In this document: positions 17,301 to 24,812 of the stretch, piece by piece
How positions within the stretch are numbered: the stretch's first letter is position 1
How the letters are laid out: each line of letters starts with the position of its first letter
Source: CAZCJA01 sp964499015
GTDB lineage: Bacteria; Elusimicrobiota; Elusimicrobia; F11
Assembly (NCBI GenBank): GCA_964499015.1
Contig: CAZCJA010000015.1
Coordinates: 1-36,390 of the forward strand
Reading direction: 5' to 3'
Length of the DNA stretch: 36,390 nucleotides
The notes under the pieces: model-generated
Told to the model about the DNA's origin: nothing
Seen by the model: the letters and a program-made list of their open reading frames with translations, nothing else
Databases searched by the model: none
Program-made: the position numbers and the translations under genes

Positions 17301-18547
17301 CTGCGCAGTTCCGCGTGCACGTAAAACAATTCAAACGGCCGCAGCGCCGCCGACCATTCGACGCGACGCAACGCTTTATACGCTTCCCATTCAGCCGGTG
17401 TGAGAGAAAACGTGGTCATTTTCTTGGCCAGGCGCATCCATGCCAGCTCCTCGGCAAGCTTGCGCTCCTCTGCCGTGCGCGCCAAACGGTCGAAGGTCGC
17501 GTCTTTAAAGTGTTCGATGTCGGCCAGTAATTTCTCGCCGTCAACGTCATCGCTGGCGGCGATGTAGCGCAGATAATCGCGGAACGCAGCAGCATTGGCC
17601 AAGGAAATGCCGTGGCTCTTCAACAGTATTTCCAAATGGGCGTACAGTTGCGCGTAACGCAAATTTCCCTCTTCGTAACGGCGAGTTTCCGTGAGAAGGC
17701 GCGCGCGTTCTTCCGCGTTCAGTTTTTCCGTCAGCTCTTTCAGCACGCGCGCACGCTCACGCTCCACACGCTTCATATCCAGCGTCTTTTCCAGTTGCAC
17801 CGCGCGCAAGAACGACAAAATTTGCGGCGAACGCCAGCCGTAGCGCAGGCCGTGGCGAATGAATCCGGCGGCATCCAGCCGGCCCGCCTCATATTCATCG
17901 ACCGCCTGATCGAACGCGGACAACGAACGCGAATATATCTCTAAGCGATCGCGCAAAAGACCGTCCTCAATGGTTTTAAGGAGCGCGGCGGTTTCTTCTT
18001 TTTTGTCCAATGAATCCAGATAGGCGTTCACGTTGGCTTCATAATGGGCCGGGTCGTCGATGCCGATAAAACGCGGCGGCTCTTGATCCGAAGTCACGCC
18101 CACGTACGACGGCGCGCCGATTTTTCCCGCGTCAAGAAACGCAGCGGCGATATCCCGAGTGAGTTCGCGGTTTTTATAGGCGCGGAAAGGCGTGAAATCC
18201 AACGGCTCGAACGCGCCTTCCACGGCCACGAGATCAATGGCGCGCTTATCAATCAAATTTTGGAGCATGACGGCGATATTGCGCTGCGCTTCGCGGTTTA
18301 AGTGAATGTCTTGAATGATGACGATTTTGCGGGGGCCGTCTTGGTGGGTTTCGCGAACCGTACCGTTTTTGAGTGGAATGTCGGCGCGCAAATGAGCCGG
18401 CGAGGCAAGGGGCGGCAGCAGCGCGGGCATGGTGGAGGAGACGGGGGCAATCCGTCGTTCCGACCAGAACGTGGCCTCTGCCTGCGAAGTGGCCACGCTG
18501 CCCGAAACCTGGACAAGTACGACGAAAACCGCCAGAATTCTCTTCAC
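14399..18547 (-). CDS. Giant secreted ChaN/EreA-like protein of unknown function
   Basis: A 1382-residue protein. Residues 1-24 form a signal peptide. Residues about 65-470 resemble the ChaN/TraB/EreA (Tiki) hydrolase superfamily: KIVIIQDIHLNREAQRNI, then LVAVEGAFEPLDF, a long helical middle, and LVTGGFHAPHIKDLLKKRGI near the end, giving the His/Glu set expected for a metal or esterase centre. Residues 600-609 (KRLGFQTLESR) look like the LE.R entry motif of planctomycete-type extracellular proteins. Residues about 620-930 are acidic and beta-rich, followed by a Gly/Ser-rich linker (about 930-975), another beta domain and a helical C-terminus (about 1240-1382) with no family I recognise. Start is GTG. 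It leads a three-gene operon. Function is unknown; a surface or periplasmic role is inferred. Confidence 0.8.
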   Translation of the reverse strand: MKRILAVFVVLVQVSGSVATSQAEATFWSERRIAPVSSTMPALLPPLASPAHLRADIPLKNGTVRETHQDGPRKIVIIQDIHLNREAQRNIAVMLQNLIDKRAIDLVAVEGAFEPLDFTPFRAYKNRELTRDIAAAFLDAGKIGAPSYVGVTSDQEPPRFIGIDDPAHYEANVNAYLDSLDKKEETAALLKTIEDGLLRDRLEIYSRSLSAFDQAVDEYEAGRLDAAGFIRHGLRYGWRSPQILSFLRAVQLEKTLDMKRVERERARVLKELTEKLNAEERARLLTETRRYEEGNLRYAQLYAHLEILLKSHGISLANAAAFRDYLRYIAASDDVDGEKLLADIEHFKDATFDRLARTAEERKLAEELAWMRLAKKMTTFSLTPAEWEAYKALRRVEWSAALRPFELFYVHAELRSQRIVDNLLAQKSKSAALVTGGFHAPHIKDLLKKRGISYLLVAPKMTAVETGAGTEYLSVFTQEKSPLETVFSGAQLFINPAGTVLGSPDGPNAQFSVLPAAIDDVLAAGIDVKIPARGWDVRVGRRPQPGNEFFRGDVRTPDQKVARIHAAARPTLMTHLASAWTWVSNIFSSKPAPRYNVKKRLGFQTLESRRATAIDTALDVPGLVNDLDIGSDSAIEPVYEVVAPAVRDEVLVTFAADEYIPEVLSEPILTREMAFAEMADVSPGLQADTLNAVAAVEFDPYTVGTAISPEILHKDAAGNARIMNINLLPAVYFNSEPDITAGYRILSEDTGFGSVINRVVLEEDDILEISLIPLADLRADPNNELPMSALEKPGDGEPAPAQYIARIKVSDLEMNTAGEISLRLAAPFTEDELAALGSGAVVVSIRVFDADGSDAPKSLPGVAQIIDGEIVASPSTQPAVLSIQDLVANNAPNATFERQEQPTEPDTLQFPVIIPNIPSSPAPSRGGNGVFSGGGGGSSTGGLGSTSGGAASAPIIFGGNNSFANSAAPKVEAIPLTLYPIDLNPMYEELKRRLADAGETKEIENDDEVIDFKLGEIEGEGNFIKVTLDNISQETVEYWVILVKDNEMIVYGPFVYNRNGDNPTIAIPAEYADGQILILVDDDGKKEGATIALIERQAAPAGASAQPNVIRRTYDGAPVAEEKASIGDVVAPVETTEEQRGSANAAAVMMVVPAAVVAVRESIKKRADQAKNAMARLRARPAARVASETLAPKEPETLNETIPLQPLFDVSSFRKAVAPRDETDIMSKRPWVYVPKATTEKELIWEVWGRYRTLDALSQAPHMEVFLTGANEKHAAALERIYQNMDRVKIRRPGDYDSVPKLRALLDREKLPGQIQFLIRHGAAIDPNFLQLIYDLSTQEGFIDRISVLLIVGATLQGETGRLQSLDELKSDKVWRLFRSQA

Positions 18548-18553
18548 GTTCTA

Positions 18554-18559
18554 AGTTTA
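18554..18559 (-). promoter_or_regulatory. Possible -10 for the giant secreted protein gene
   Basis: TAAACT (18559 to 18554, minus strand) ends 6 nt before the GTG start at 18547, the same leaderless spacing as the 9198 gene. It matches TAnnnT only and no -35 is seen. A Shine-Dalgarno-like AGGA lies too far upstream to serve the GTG. Confidence 0.3.
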
Positions 18560-18589
18560 TTCCTGTTCGATTAAGATCTCCTTAACAAG

Positions 18590-18610
18590 CGGTAAACATC
18601 CGGTAAACAT
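18590..18610 (+). repeat. Tandem 11-bp direct repeat upstream of the NfeD operon
   Basis: CGGTAAACATC (18590-18600) is followed immediately by CGGTAAACAT (18601-18610). The 11-bp period is about one helical turn, as in binding sites for tandemly bound regulators such as OmpR-type proteins. It lies in the 75-bp gap between the divergent giant-protein gene and the NfeD operon, directly before the AGGAAGG Shine-Dalgarno. Confidence 0.5.
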
Positions 18611-18622
18611 AGGAAGGTAAAT

Positions 18623-19918
18623 TTGCGTCTAAAAATCAGCTCGTTTATAGTTTTTTGCGCGCTTTTTATCGTTTCCGGCGCCGCCCAAGCCGAAAGCGGC
18701 GTTTTTAAAATCCAGGTAGACGGGTTTATCACGCCGGCCATGGCGGATTATGTGATCGACGGCATCCACAAAGCGGATCGCGAAAGCGCGTCGGCGATTC
18801 TGATTGAAATCAACAGCGCCGGCGGCCTCCTTGAACCCGCTAAAAAGGCCGTGGCCGCTGTTCATAATGCGCCGCTGCCCGTCATCGTCTATGTCCCCGC
18901 GTCGGGCCAAGCACGCTCCGTGAGTTTTCTTTTTCTTCTTGCCGCCGATATCGCGGCCACCGCTCCCAACGCGCGCATCGGCGGGACGGGCCAAGCCCCT
19001 CTCATTGACCTCTCGAAAAAAACGTTTTTCGATAAAACCTCGTTTCTTCAGAACGCGATTTACAGCGCCCGCGAACTGGCCACACGCAACGGCCGCAATA
19101 TCAGCCTCGTAGAACAACTCATTAAAGAAGGACGCGAGATCGCCGGCAGCGATGCCTATGTCCAGAATCTCGTGGAAAACGTGGCTCCCTCCACGCCGGA
19201 ACTTCTTGCGCAGCTGGACGGCCGCATGGTTTCCAAGAATCGCCGCACGTACATGATGTCGACCACGCCCCCAACCGGGAACATGCATTTTTCCGACCTG
19301 CGCGGCCTGCGCCATAGCCTGTACATGCCGAAAACGATACTCCTGCTGCTGACCCTCGGCATGTGCGGCGTTTTATTGACGTTGACGTCGCGCACTTGGG
19401 CGACGCTGGCCAACGCCGCCCTGCTGGGATGCCTGGCCCGCGGACTTTTCTCTCTTTATTATCTTCCAGTGAATATTGCGGGCGCCGGATTTCTTGCGGC
19501 GGCGCTTGCGCTTTTGATTACCGAACTCGCCAGACCGTTCAGGGGATTGTTCGCAGGGCTTGGCTTGATCTTATTCGCCGTTGGAACCAACGCGGTGATC
19601 GACCCGTTTCCCCTGTTGAACATTCCGCCCATCAGCATGGGGCTGGCTGTTCCCGCCGCGTTTCTACTTGGGATTTTTATGTTTGTAGTGATCATGCCGC
19701 GCGCCACCACCCAGGGCCGCGGCCGAAAGAATAAAGCCGATCAACTTGTCGGCGAATTGGGTAAGGTAAAGGAACGTCTTTCTCCGCGCGGCATCATCCT
19801 TGTCAAAGGAGAGTTATGGCCGGCGCGGGCCACGTCCATCGTAGAAGTGGGCGAAGACGTGTACATCGACCGGGTTGACGGCAATTATCTTTTAGTGCGG
19901 AGGATCTTCGTGCCATGA
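18623..19918 (+). CDS. NfeD-family membrane protein with ClpP-type domain, first copy (degenerate active site)
   Basis: A 431-residue membrane protein of the NfeD/SppA-like group, whose members cleave slipin or stomatin C-termini. It has a signal peptide (residues 1-23), a ClpP-like serine protease domain (about 27-205), five or so membrane helices (about 230-365) and a C-terminal OB-fold NfeD domain (about 370-431). Compared with the next gene, the active-site segment reads QARSVSFLF instead of RATSAGVF. The serine can be aligned, but the conserved SAG is lost, and the expected catalytic lysine is offset by two residues. The oxyanion GG (SAGGLL) is kept. It may be a regulatory partner and not a full protease. 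The start is TTG with AGGAAGG 5 nt upstream. The stop overlaps the next start (ATGA). Confidence 0.85.
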   Translation: MRLKISSFIVFCALFIVSGAAQAESGVFKIQVDGFITPAMADYVIDGIHKADRESASAILIEINSAGGLLEPAKKAVAAVHNAPLPVIVYVPASGQARSVSFLFLLAADIAATAPNARIGGTGQAPLIDLSKKTFFDKTSFLQNAIYSARELATRNGRNISLVEQLIKEGREIAGSDAYVQNLVENVAPSTPELLAQLDGRMVSKNRRTYMMSTTPPTGNMHFSDLRGLRHSLYMPKTILLLLTLGMCGVLLTLTSRTWATLANAALLGCLARGLFSLYYLPVNIAGAGFLAAALALLITELARPFRGLFAGLGLILFAVGTNAVIDPFPLLNIPPISMGLAVPAAFLLGIFMFVVIMPRATTQGRGRKNKADQLVGELGKVKERLSPRGIILVKGELWPARATSIVEVGEDVYIDRVDGNYLLVRRIFVP

Positions 19919-21246
19919 AACATTTATTAAAAACAGCCTTGTTAACGTTCGCTCTCGCTGCGCCTCTTTGCGGCGATAACACTCAGCCCATCGTGCGCTT
20001 GCAAGTCGAGGGCATCATTAATCCCGTTGTCGCGACTTATGTCGTGGAAGGAATCAAAAAGGCTGAAGAAATGAATGCGGCCGCGATTTTGATCGAGCTC
20101 GACACGCCGGGCGGTCTCTTGGACGCCACGCGCACGATGATTTCCGGAATCGTAAACACGGAGCGGCCGGTGGTCGTTTACGTTTCCCCGCGCGGGTCCC
20201 GCGCCACCTCCGCCGGCGTGTTCATCACCATGGCGGCCGATGTCGCGGCCATGGCGCCCGAAACGCACATCGGCGCGGCCCATCCGGTCACGGTCGGGGG
20301 CGGCGAGACCTTTCGCTTTAAAAACAAAAAATCCACCGGCACCGACGAGCCCGAACCCGCCAATGTGATGGAAGAAAAAATGGTGTCGGATTCGGCGGCC
20401 TACATACGCGCTCTCGCGGACGACCGGGGCCGCAACGCCGACTGGGCGGAGCGCGCTGTGCGGGAAAGCGTTTCCTTGACCGCAAAAGAAGCCCTCGCTC
20501 AAAACGTCATCGAAATTATCGCCGACTCGCGGGATAACCTGCTCGCGCAACTCGAGGGCCGAAAAATAACCAAGAATAAAAAGACCTACACGCTCGAATT
20601 AAAAGGGCGCGCGATAGAAGACATCAAGCTCTCGGGGACGCGCAAAATCCTGCACATGCTCGCGCATCCGAATGTCGCCTACATATTAATGACGGTGGGC
20701 GTTTACGGTTTAATTTATGAACTCGCCGCTCCGGGCATCGGCTTGGGCGGCGTCGTCGGCATCGTTTGCCTCTTGCTCGCGTTCTTCTCGTTGCAGGTCC
20801 TGCCGATCAACATGGTGGGCATCGCGTTGATCGCTTTGGGGGCAGCGCTGATTGTGGCCGAGTTGTTCACGCCCACGCACGGCGTGCTCGCGGTCGGCGG
20901 AATGATCGCGTTCACGGTCGGTTCGTTTATTATGATTGATTCGACACCCGCGTTTACCGCGCCTCGCGTTTCGCTGATGCTGATCCTGCCGTCGGTCTTG
21001 GTCACGGGCGGATTCTTCTTTTTCGTTTTTAAGAAGCTCGCCGGCGTGCGGCGGGCCAAACCCAAGGTGGGCGCGGAAAGTTTGATCGGCCAGACGGGCG
21101 AAGTGAAGGAACGGATCGCCCCCGAAGGCCTCGTTTTCGCCAATGGCGAATTGTGGAGTGCGCGGGCCGATGAGATAATTGAAGTCGGTACGACGGTCGT
21201 AATAAAACGAATTGACGGAAATTTTTTAATCGTTAAGAAAAACTAG
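19915..21246 (+). CDS. NfeD1 family ClpP-type membrane serine protease, second copy
   Basis: A 443-residue protein with the full NfeD1 layout: signal peptide (about 1-20), ClpP-like domain (about 25-220), five membrane helices (about 240-375) and a C-terminal NfeD OB domain (about 385-443, LIGQTGEVKERIAPEGLVF). The catalytic features are canonical: DTPGGLLDATRTM for the oxyanion hole, the Ser in GSRATSAGVFITMAAD, and the Lys in EEKMVSDSAAYI, exactly 17 residues before GRN. Homologues such as archaeal PH1510 use a Ser-Lys dyad to cut the stomatin C-terminus. It starts on the ATGA overlap with the first copy and is followed 10 bp later by a slipin gene, the classic protease-substrate pair in membrane microdomains. 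Confidence 0.92.
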   Translation: MKHLLKTALLTFALAAPLCGDNTQPIVRLQVEGIINPVVATYVVEGIKKAEEMNAAAILIELDTPGGLLDATRTMISGIVNTERPVVVYVSPRGSRATSAGVFITMAADVAAMAPETHIGAAHPVTVGGGETFRFKNKKSTGTDEPEPANVMEEKMVSDSAAYIRALADDRGRNADWAERAVRESVSLTAKEALAQNVIEIIADSRDNLLAQLEGRKITKNKKTYTLELKGRAIEDIKLSGTRKILHMLAHPNVAYILMTVGVYGLIYELAAPGIGLGGVVGIVCLLLAFFSLQVLPINMVGIALIALGAALIVAELFTPTHGVLAVGGMIAFTVGSFIMIDSTPAFTAPRVSLMLILPSVLVTGGFFFFVFKKLAGVRRAKPKVGAESLIGQTGEVKERIAPEGLVFANGELWSARADEIIEVGTTVVIKRIDGNFLIVKKN

Positions 21247-21256
21247 GAGGCACATT

Positions 21257-22024
21257 ATGTTCGGAGGCATCAGCATCACTGGCGTTATTTTTGCAGTTAT
21301 CATTGCGTGGTGGATTTTATCCAGCGGCATCAAAATTTTATCCGAATACGAACGCGGCGTTGTGTTCCGCCTGGGTCGCCTGATCGACGTCAAAGGGCCG
21401 GGCATGATTTTCTTGATTCCTATTGTCGACCGCATGGTGCGCGTGGACTTGCGTACCATCACCTTGGACGTTCCGGCCCAGGAAATCATCACCCGCGACA
21501 ACGTGACCGTAAAAGTGAACGCCGTGGCGTACTTCAAAGTGCTCGATCCGAACAAAGCGGTGACCGCGGTGCAAAACTTCATCCTCGCCACCTCCCAAAT
21601 CGCGCAGACCTCCATGCGCAGCGTGGTCGGGCAGGTTCCGCTCGACGATTTGCTCTCGGAACGTGAATCGTTGAACGCCAAACTGCAAAAAATTATCGAC
21701 CATCAAACCGATCCATGGGGCATCAAGGTGAGCATTGTTGAGTTAAAAGACGTGCAGATCCCGGAAACCATGCAGCGGGCGATGGCCCAGCAAGCGGAAG
21801 CGGAACGCGAACGGCGGGCGAAGATTATTAACGCGGAAGGTGAACTTCAGGCGTCGCAGAAACTCTCGGAAGCGGCGGATGTGCTCGCCAAAGCCCCGGG
21901 CGCGATGCAGCTGCGCTACTTACAGACCGCGCGGGAAATGACTTCCGGCAAAAGCTCGACGATTGTTTTTCCGCTGCCGATCGACTTGATCGGCGGGTTT
22001 ATGAAGCTCGTGCAGAAGTCTTAA
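21257..22024 (+). CDS. Slipin (stomatin/SPFH family membrane protein)
   Basis: A 255-residue SPFH protein. Residues 5-25 are a membrane-inserting hydrophobic segment, then the slipin signature SEYERGVVFRLGR (about 29-41), an SPFH domain to about residue 170, and a charged coiled-coil (AMAQQAEAERERRAKIINAEG). The hydrophobic C-terminus (STIVFPLPIDLIGGF) is the region cut by NfeD proteases in homologues. Slipins oligomerise into membrane platforms. The start has a strong AGGAGG Shine-Dalgarno. It is third in the operon with the two NfeD genes, so it is the likely substrate. Its last 26 bp overlap the convergent queD gene. Confidence 0.95.
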   Translation: MFGGISITGVIFAVIIAWWILSSGIKILSEYERGVVFRLGRLIDVKGPGMIFLIPIVDRMVRVDLRTITLDVPAQEIITRDNVTVKVNAVAYFKVLDPNKAVTAVQNFILATSQIAQTSMRSVVGQVPLDDLLSERESLNAKLQKIIDHQTDPWGIKVSIVELKDVQIPETMQRAMAQQAEAERERRAKIINAEGELQASQKLSEAADVLAKAPGAMQLRYLQTAREMTSGKSSTIVFPLPIDLIGGFMKLVQKS

Positions 22025-22574
22025 GGCGATTTACGACGCGACTAAACCATTCGTTGTCTTTCCACGCGGCTTTTATGCCGCCGGAGATAACCCACTCATT
22101 GAAGGCGATCTGAGGGAAACGGTCGCCGTTTAAATCCTCTTCCCCGAACACCGCGTACCCGGTGTCCGTTTCATGGACCATAACATGGCTCACGCGGGCG
22201 TCTTTCTCGCCGCTTAAACGCGGGCCGGTCTCGAGAATCGCCTGCGCCACTGTGAAGCACGCTTTGGCGATCATTTCCGCGGTCGGCACAAACGGCACCA
22301 CCAAATGGCGCTCCGGGTTCAACTGGTTCACGATCTTCGCCAGCGGGTCGTTCTTGTAAATCATCACCGCGTGGTCGAACGAGTCGAAGAAATCGTTAAT
22401 GCCCATGTCCTTCACCGCTTTAAAATCGGCCACCATGTTGGCGTCGTTGGGCTCGTTGCTCCTGAGGAACAATTCGAATTTGTAGCTGTGCCCGTGCAGG
22501 TGATGGCACCGCTTGGTATACGCGCCAGGAACCAGATGCGCCATTTCCGCTTTGAACAGTTTCCGTATCAGCAT
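21999..22574 (-). CDS. queD: 6-carboxytetrahydropterin synthase (QueD/PTPS family)
   Basis: QueD converts dihydroneopterin triphosphate into 6-carboxy-tetrahydropterin, the second step of queuosine precursor synthesis. The 191-residue protein has the zinc histidines His13, His27 and His29 (LHGHSY), the catalytic Cys23, FDHAVM with His68, PTAEMIAK, and HETDTGYAVF with Glu135. It is longer than the usual 120 or so residues: there are extra residues in the middle (ERHLVVPFV region) and about 45 residues after Glu135, so it belongs to an extended subgroup. SD is GGAG at 4 nt. It is the last gene of the rpsP operon, 9 bp after yraN. A queC-like gene lies 20 kb away at 1665. No queE or folE is in the window. 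Confidence 0.88.
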   Translation of the reverse strand: MLIRKLFKAEMAHLVPGAYTKRCHHLHGHSYKFELFLRSNEPNDANMVADFKAVKDMGINDFFDSFDHAVMIYKNDPLAKIVNQLNPERHLVVPFVPTAEMIAKACFTVAQAILETGPRLSGEKDARVSHVMVHETDTGYAVFGEEDLNGDRFPQIAFNEWVISGGIKAAWKDNEWFSRVVNRLKTSARAS

Positions 22575-22583
22575 AAATCTCCG

Positions 22584-22952
22584 TTAGTAGTAATAATCCC
22601 CGCCCGCATAGAACGCGTTCGGGTAATGCCGCGTTCCCAAAGGCCCGATGCTCACCACGTCAAACCGCAGCGCCTTGTTTTCCAAGCGTCCTTCTTGAAG
22701 ATAGGCGAGAGCACATTTAATCATGTGCTCGCGCTTGGTTCGGGTGACCGCTTCTTCCGGCGCGCCGAAATGGTCGTTCTGGCGGCGTTTCACTTCAACG
22801 AACACGATCGTGCCGCGCTTCTCCATGATCAAGTCGATCTCGCCCCAACGCGTGGAATAATTCGAGGCCGCCCACGCGTACCCTTTGCGCTCCAAAAATT
22901 TCCGGGCTAAATCCTCGCCGTCTCGGCCGTAAAGCTTGTTGTGGTCCGACAT
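22584..22952 (-). CDS. yraN: YraN/UPF0102 family putative endonuclease
   Basis: A 122-residue protein of the UPF0102 family, with a predicted Holliday junction resolvase-like nuclease fold. It shows the N-terminal GRDGEDLARKFLERKGY, then STRWGEIDLIM and VFVEVKRR, which supply the acidic/Lys nuclease motif (E..D...ExK). The start is backed by an AGGAGGGG Shine-Dalgarno. It overlaps the end of rnhB by 46 bp in a different frame. rnhB-yraN adjacency is common in bacteria. Its cellular role is not established. Confidence 0.92.
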   Translation of the reverse strand: MSDHNKLYGRDGEDLARKFLERKGYAWAASNYSTRWGEIDLIMEKRGTIVFVEVKRRQNDHFGAPEEAVTRTKREHMIKCALAYLQEGRLENKALRFDVVSIGPLGTRHYPNAFYAGGDYYY

Positions 22953-23596
22953 GGTTCCCCTCCTGAGGTTTGAGGGGATAAAAGTGAGCGGACCGGTTCA
23001 AAACTGCGGCGGTGAATGGGGCAGGGCCCGTATTTTTTCAGCGCTTCCATGTGGACCGGCGCGCCATAGCCTTTGTGTTCATTAAATCCATACTGCGGAT
23101 ACTTTTCGTGCTCGTCCGTCATGATGTGATCGCGTGTGACTTTCGCCAAAATACTCGCGGCCATAATAGAAGCGCTCAAGGCGTCGCCGTCGATGATCGC
23201 CGTCTCCGCAAATCCGCATCCCGGCTTTTTATTGCCGTCCACGAGGACAAGATTGGGCTTAACTTCGAGCAAGGCCACCGCTTCGCGCATCGCTTTCAGC
23301 GACGCCTGCAAAATATTGATCCGGTCGATTTCCTCGTGGCTGATTTCAACGACCGCATACGCGAGCGCGGCCTGTTGGATTTCAAAAAAAAGGGCTTCAC
23401 GCTGCTCTCTGGGAACGACCTTGCTGTCGCGCAAACCGTAAATTCGAGGGTTGGCCGGAAGGATAACGGCGGCGGCCACCACGGGGCCCGCGAGCGGACC
23501 GCGGCCGGCCTCGTCAACGCCGGCTAAATAGAAAGATGATAGCGAGGGAAGTTCGGCGGAAGGAAGAAAACGCGCGTCGAATTCGTAGCCGTGCAT
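22907..23596 (-). CDS. rnhB: Ribonuclease HII
   Basis: RNase HII nicks at ribonucleotides misincorporated in DNA and degrades RNA:DNA hybrids. The 229-residue protein has the active-site motif AGVDEAGRGPLAGPV (Asp28, Glu29), VLVDGNKK with the third acidic residue, and ASILAKVTRDHIM. The last 15 or so residues, after the usual end, arise from the reading frame that overlaps yraN by 46 bp. It is 19 bp after rplS with no clear SD. Placement after rpsP-trmD-rplS is conserved in many bacteria. Confidence 0.95.
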   Translation of the reverse strand: MHGYEFDARFLPSAELPSLSSFYLAGVDEAGRGPLAGPVVAAAVILPANPRIYGLRDSKVVPREQREALFFEIQQAALAYAVVEISHEEIDRINILQASLKAMREAVALLEVKPNLVLVDGNKKPGCGFAETAIIDGDALSASIMAASILAKVTRDHIMTDEHEKYPQYGFNEHKGYGAPVHMEALKKYGPCPIHRRSFEPVRSLLSPQTSGGEPCRTTTSFTAETARI

Positions 23597-23615
23597 GCCG
23601 CAAGGCTACAAAAAA

Positions 23616-24080
23616 CTATTTCGTTTTGACGGCGGCGAGTTCGGGGTTGGCCGCGGGAGCCGCAGGCACAACGGAAGCGGCGGCCACTTTTTTGTCGGCG
23701 GCCTTCTTGGCTTCAGCGGCCGCGCCCACCAATTCTTTTTCTTCCAAGCGGGCGGCTTTGCCGATGCGGTCGCGAAGGTAATACAGTTTCGCGCGGCGTA
23801 CGTGACCCGAACGAATGATGTCGATTTTCTCAACGGCCGGTGAGTTCAGCGGCAAGCAGCGTTCCACACCGACGCCGAATGAAATTTTGCGGACCGTGAA
23901 GTTGCGCGAGCCGGCGAGGCCGGTGAACGAAATGACGGTGCCTTCGAAAATCTGAATACGAGTGGTATCGCCTTCGGTGATGCGCACATGAACGCGGACC
24001 GTATCGCCGACTCTGAACTTCGGCTGTTCTTTGATTAAGAATTTCTGATTAACGTATTGAAGAAGCGCTTGTTTGTTCAT
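23616..24080 (-). CDS. rplS: 50S ribosomal protein L19
   Basis: L19 sits at the 30S-50S interface. The 154-residue protein has the core (FRVGDTVRVHVRITEG, RIQIFEGTVISF, FTVRKISFGVGVER, then RRAKLYYLRDRIGKAARL) within about the first 115 residues. The last 40 residues are an Ala/Lys/Pro-rich tail absent from most L19 proteins, which are about 115 residues long. SD is GAGG. It lies 36 bp after trmD. Confidence 0.97.
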   Translation of the reverse strand: MNKQALLQYVNQKFLIKEQPKFRVGDTVRVHVRITEGDTTRIQIFEGTVISFTGLAGSRNFTVRKISFGVGVERCLPLNSPAVEKIDIIRSGHVRRAKLYYLRDRIGKAARLEEKELVGAAAEAKKAADKKVAAASVVPAAPAANPELAAVKTK

Positions 24081-24116
24081 GGCATCAACCTCGTAATTAA
24101 AAGTTTCACTCGAAAT

Positions 24117-24800
24117 CTATTTTAAAAGCTCAGGCCGCTTGCGTTTGGTCTGTTCGCGGCTTTTCTTCTCTCGCCACGCGGCTACCTTCGCGTGGTCGCC
24201 CGACAAAAGCTCGTCCGGAACCGTCTTGCCTCTCCATTCCCGCGGCCGCGTGTAATGCGGGTGGTCCAGCCGTCCGTTCATGAAGGATTCGTTCTGGGTG
24301 GATTCGGGATCGCCCACGACACCGGGCACAAACCGCGAAAGAGCGTCCACCAGAACCATAGCCGGCAATTCCCCGCCGGTCAAGACATAATCCCCAATCG
24401 AAATCTCTTCATCCACTTCAGCCATCACACGTTCGTCTATTCCTTCGTAATGGCCGCAAATAAGAACCAGGTGCTTCTTTTTAGCCAGCTCGCAGGCTCT
24501 TTTCTGCGTTAAAACCTTGCCTTGGGGAGACATATGCACCACCCAGGCCTTCTTGTTCCTGCTCAGCTCCTTGATCGCCCGGTACACGGGTTCGGGGCTG
24601 ATGACCATCCCGGCGCCTCCGCCGTATGGCCTGTCGTCCACTTTCTGGTGCCGTTTGTCTTGCGACCAGCGGCGCAGCGAATGGACGCGAATATCAACAA
24701 TCTTGTTCGTCTGGGCCCGGCCGATCAGACTTTCCTGAAAGGGTCCCTGAAACATGGCCGGAAAAAGAGTAACGACATCAATCGTTATTTTTACCGGCAC
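24117..24800 (-). CDS. trmD: tRNA (guanine-N1)-methyltransferase TrmD
   Basis: TrmD methylates G37 of tRNAs to m1G and prevents +1 frameshifting. The 227-residue protein has the trefoil-knot SAM site: DVVTLFPAMF, DDRPYGGGAGM, LICGHYEGIDERV, SIGDYVLTGGELPAMV and GDPESTQNESF. The start is GTG, 12 bp after rpsP, with no visible SD. The canonical rimM and KH-domain genes that normally lie between rpsP and trmD are missing here. Confidence 0.97.
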   Translation of the reverse strand: MPVKITIDVVTLFPAMFQGPFQESLIGRAQTNKIVDIRVHSLRRWSQDKRHQKVDDRPYGGGAGMVISPEPVYRAIKELSRNKKAWVVHMSPQGKVLTQKRACELAKKKHLVLICGHYEGIDERVMAEVDEEISIGDYVLTGGELPAMVLVDALSRFVPGVVGDPESTQNESFMNGRLDHPHYTRPREWRGKTVPDELLSGDHAKVAAWREKKSREQTKRKRPELLK

Positions 24801-24812
24801 AACGGAAAAAAG

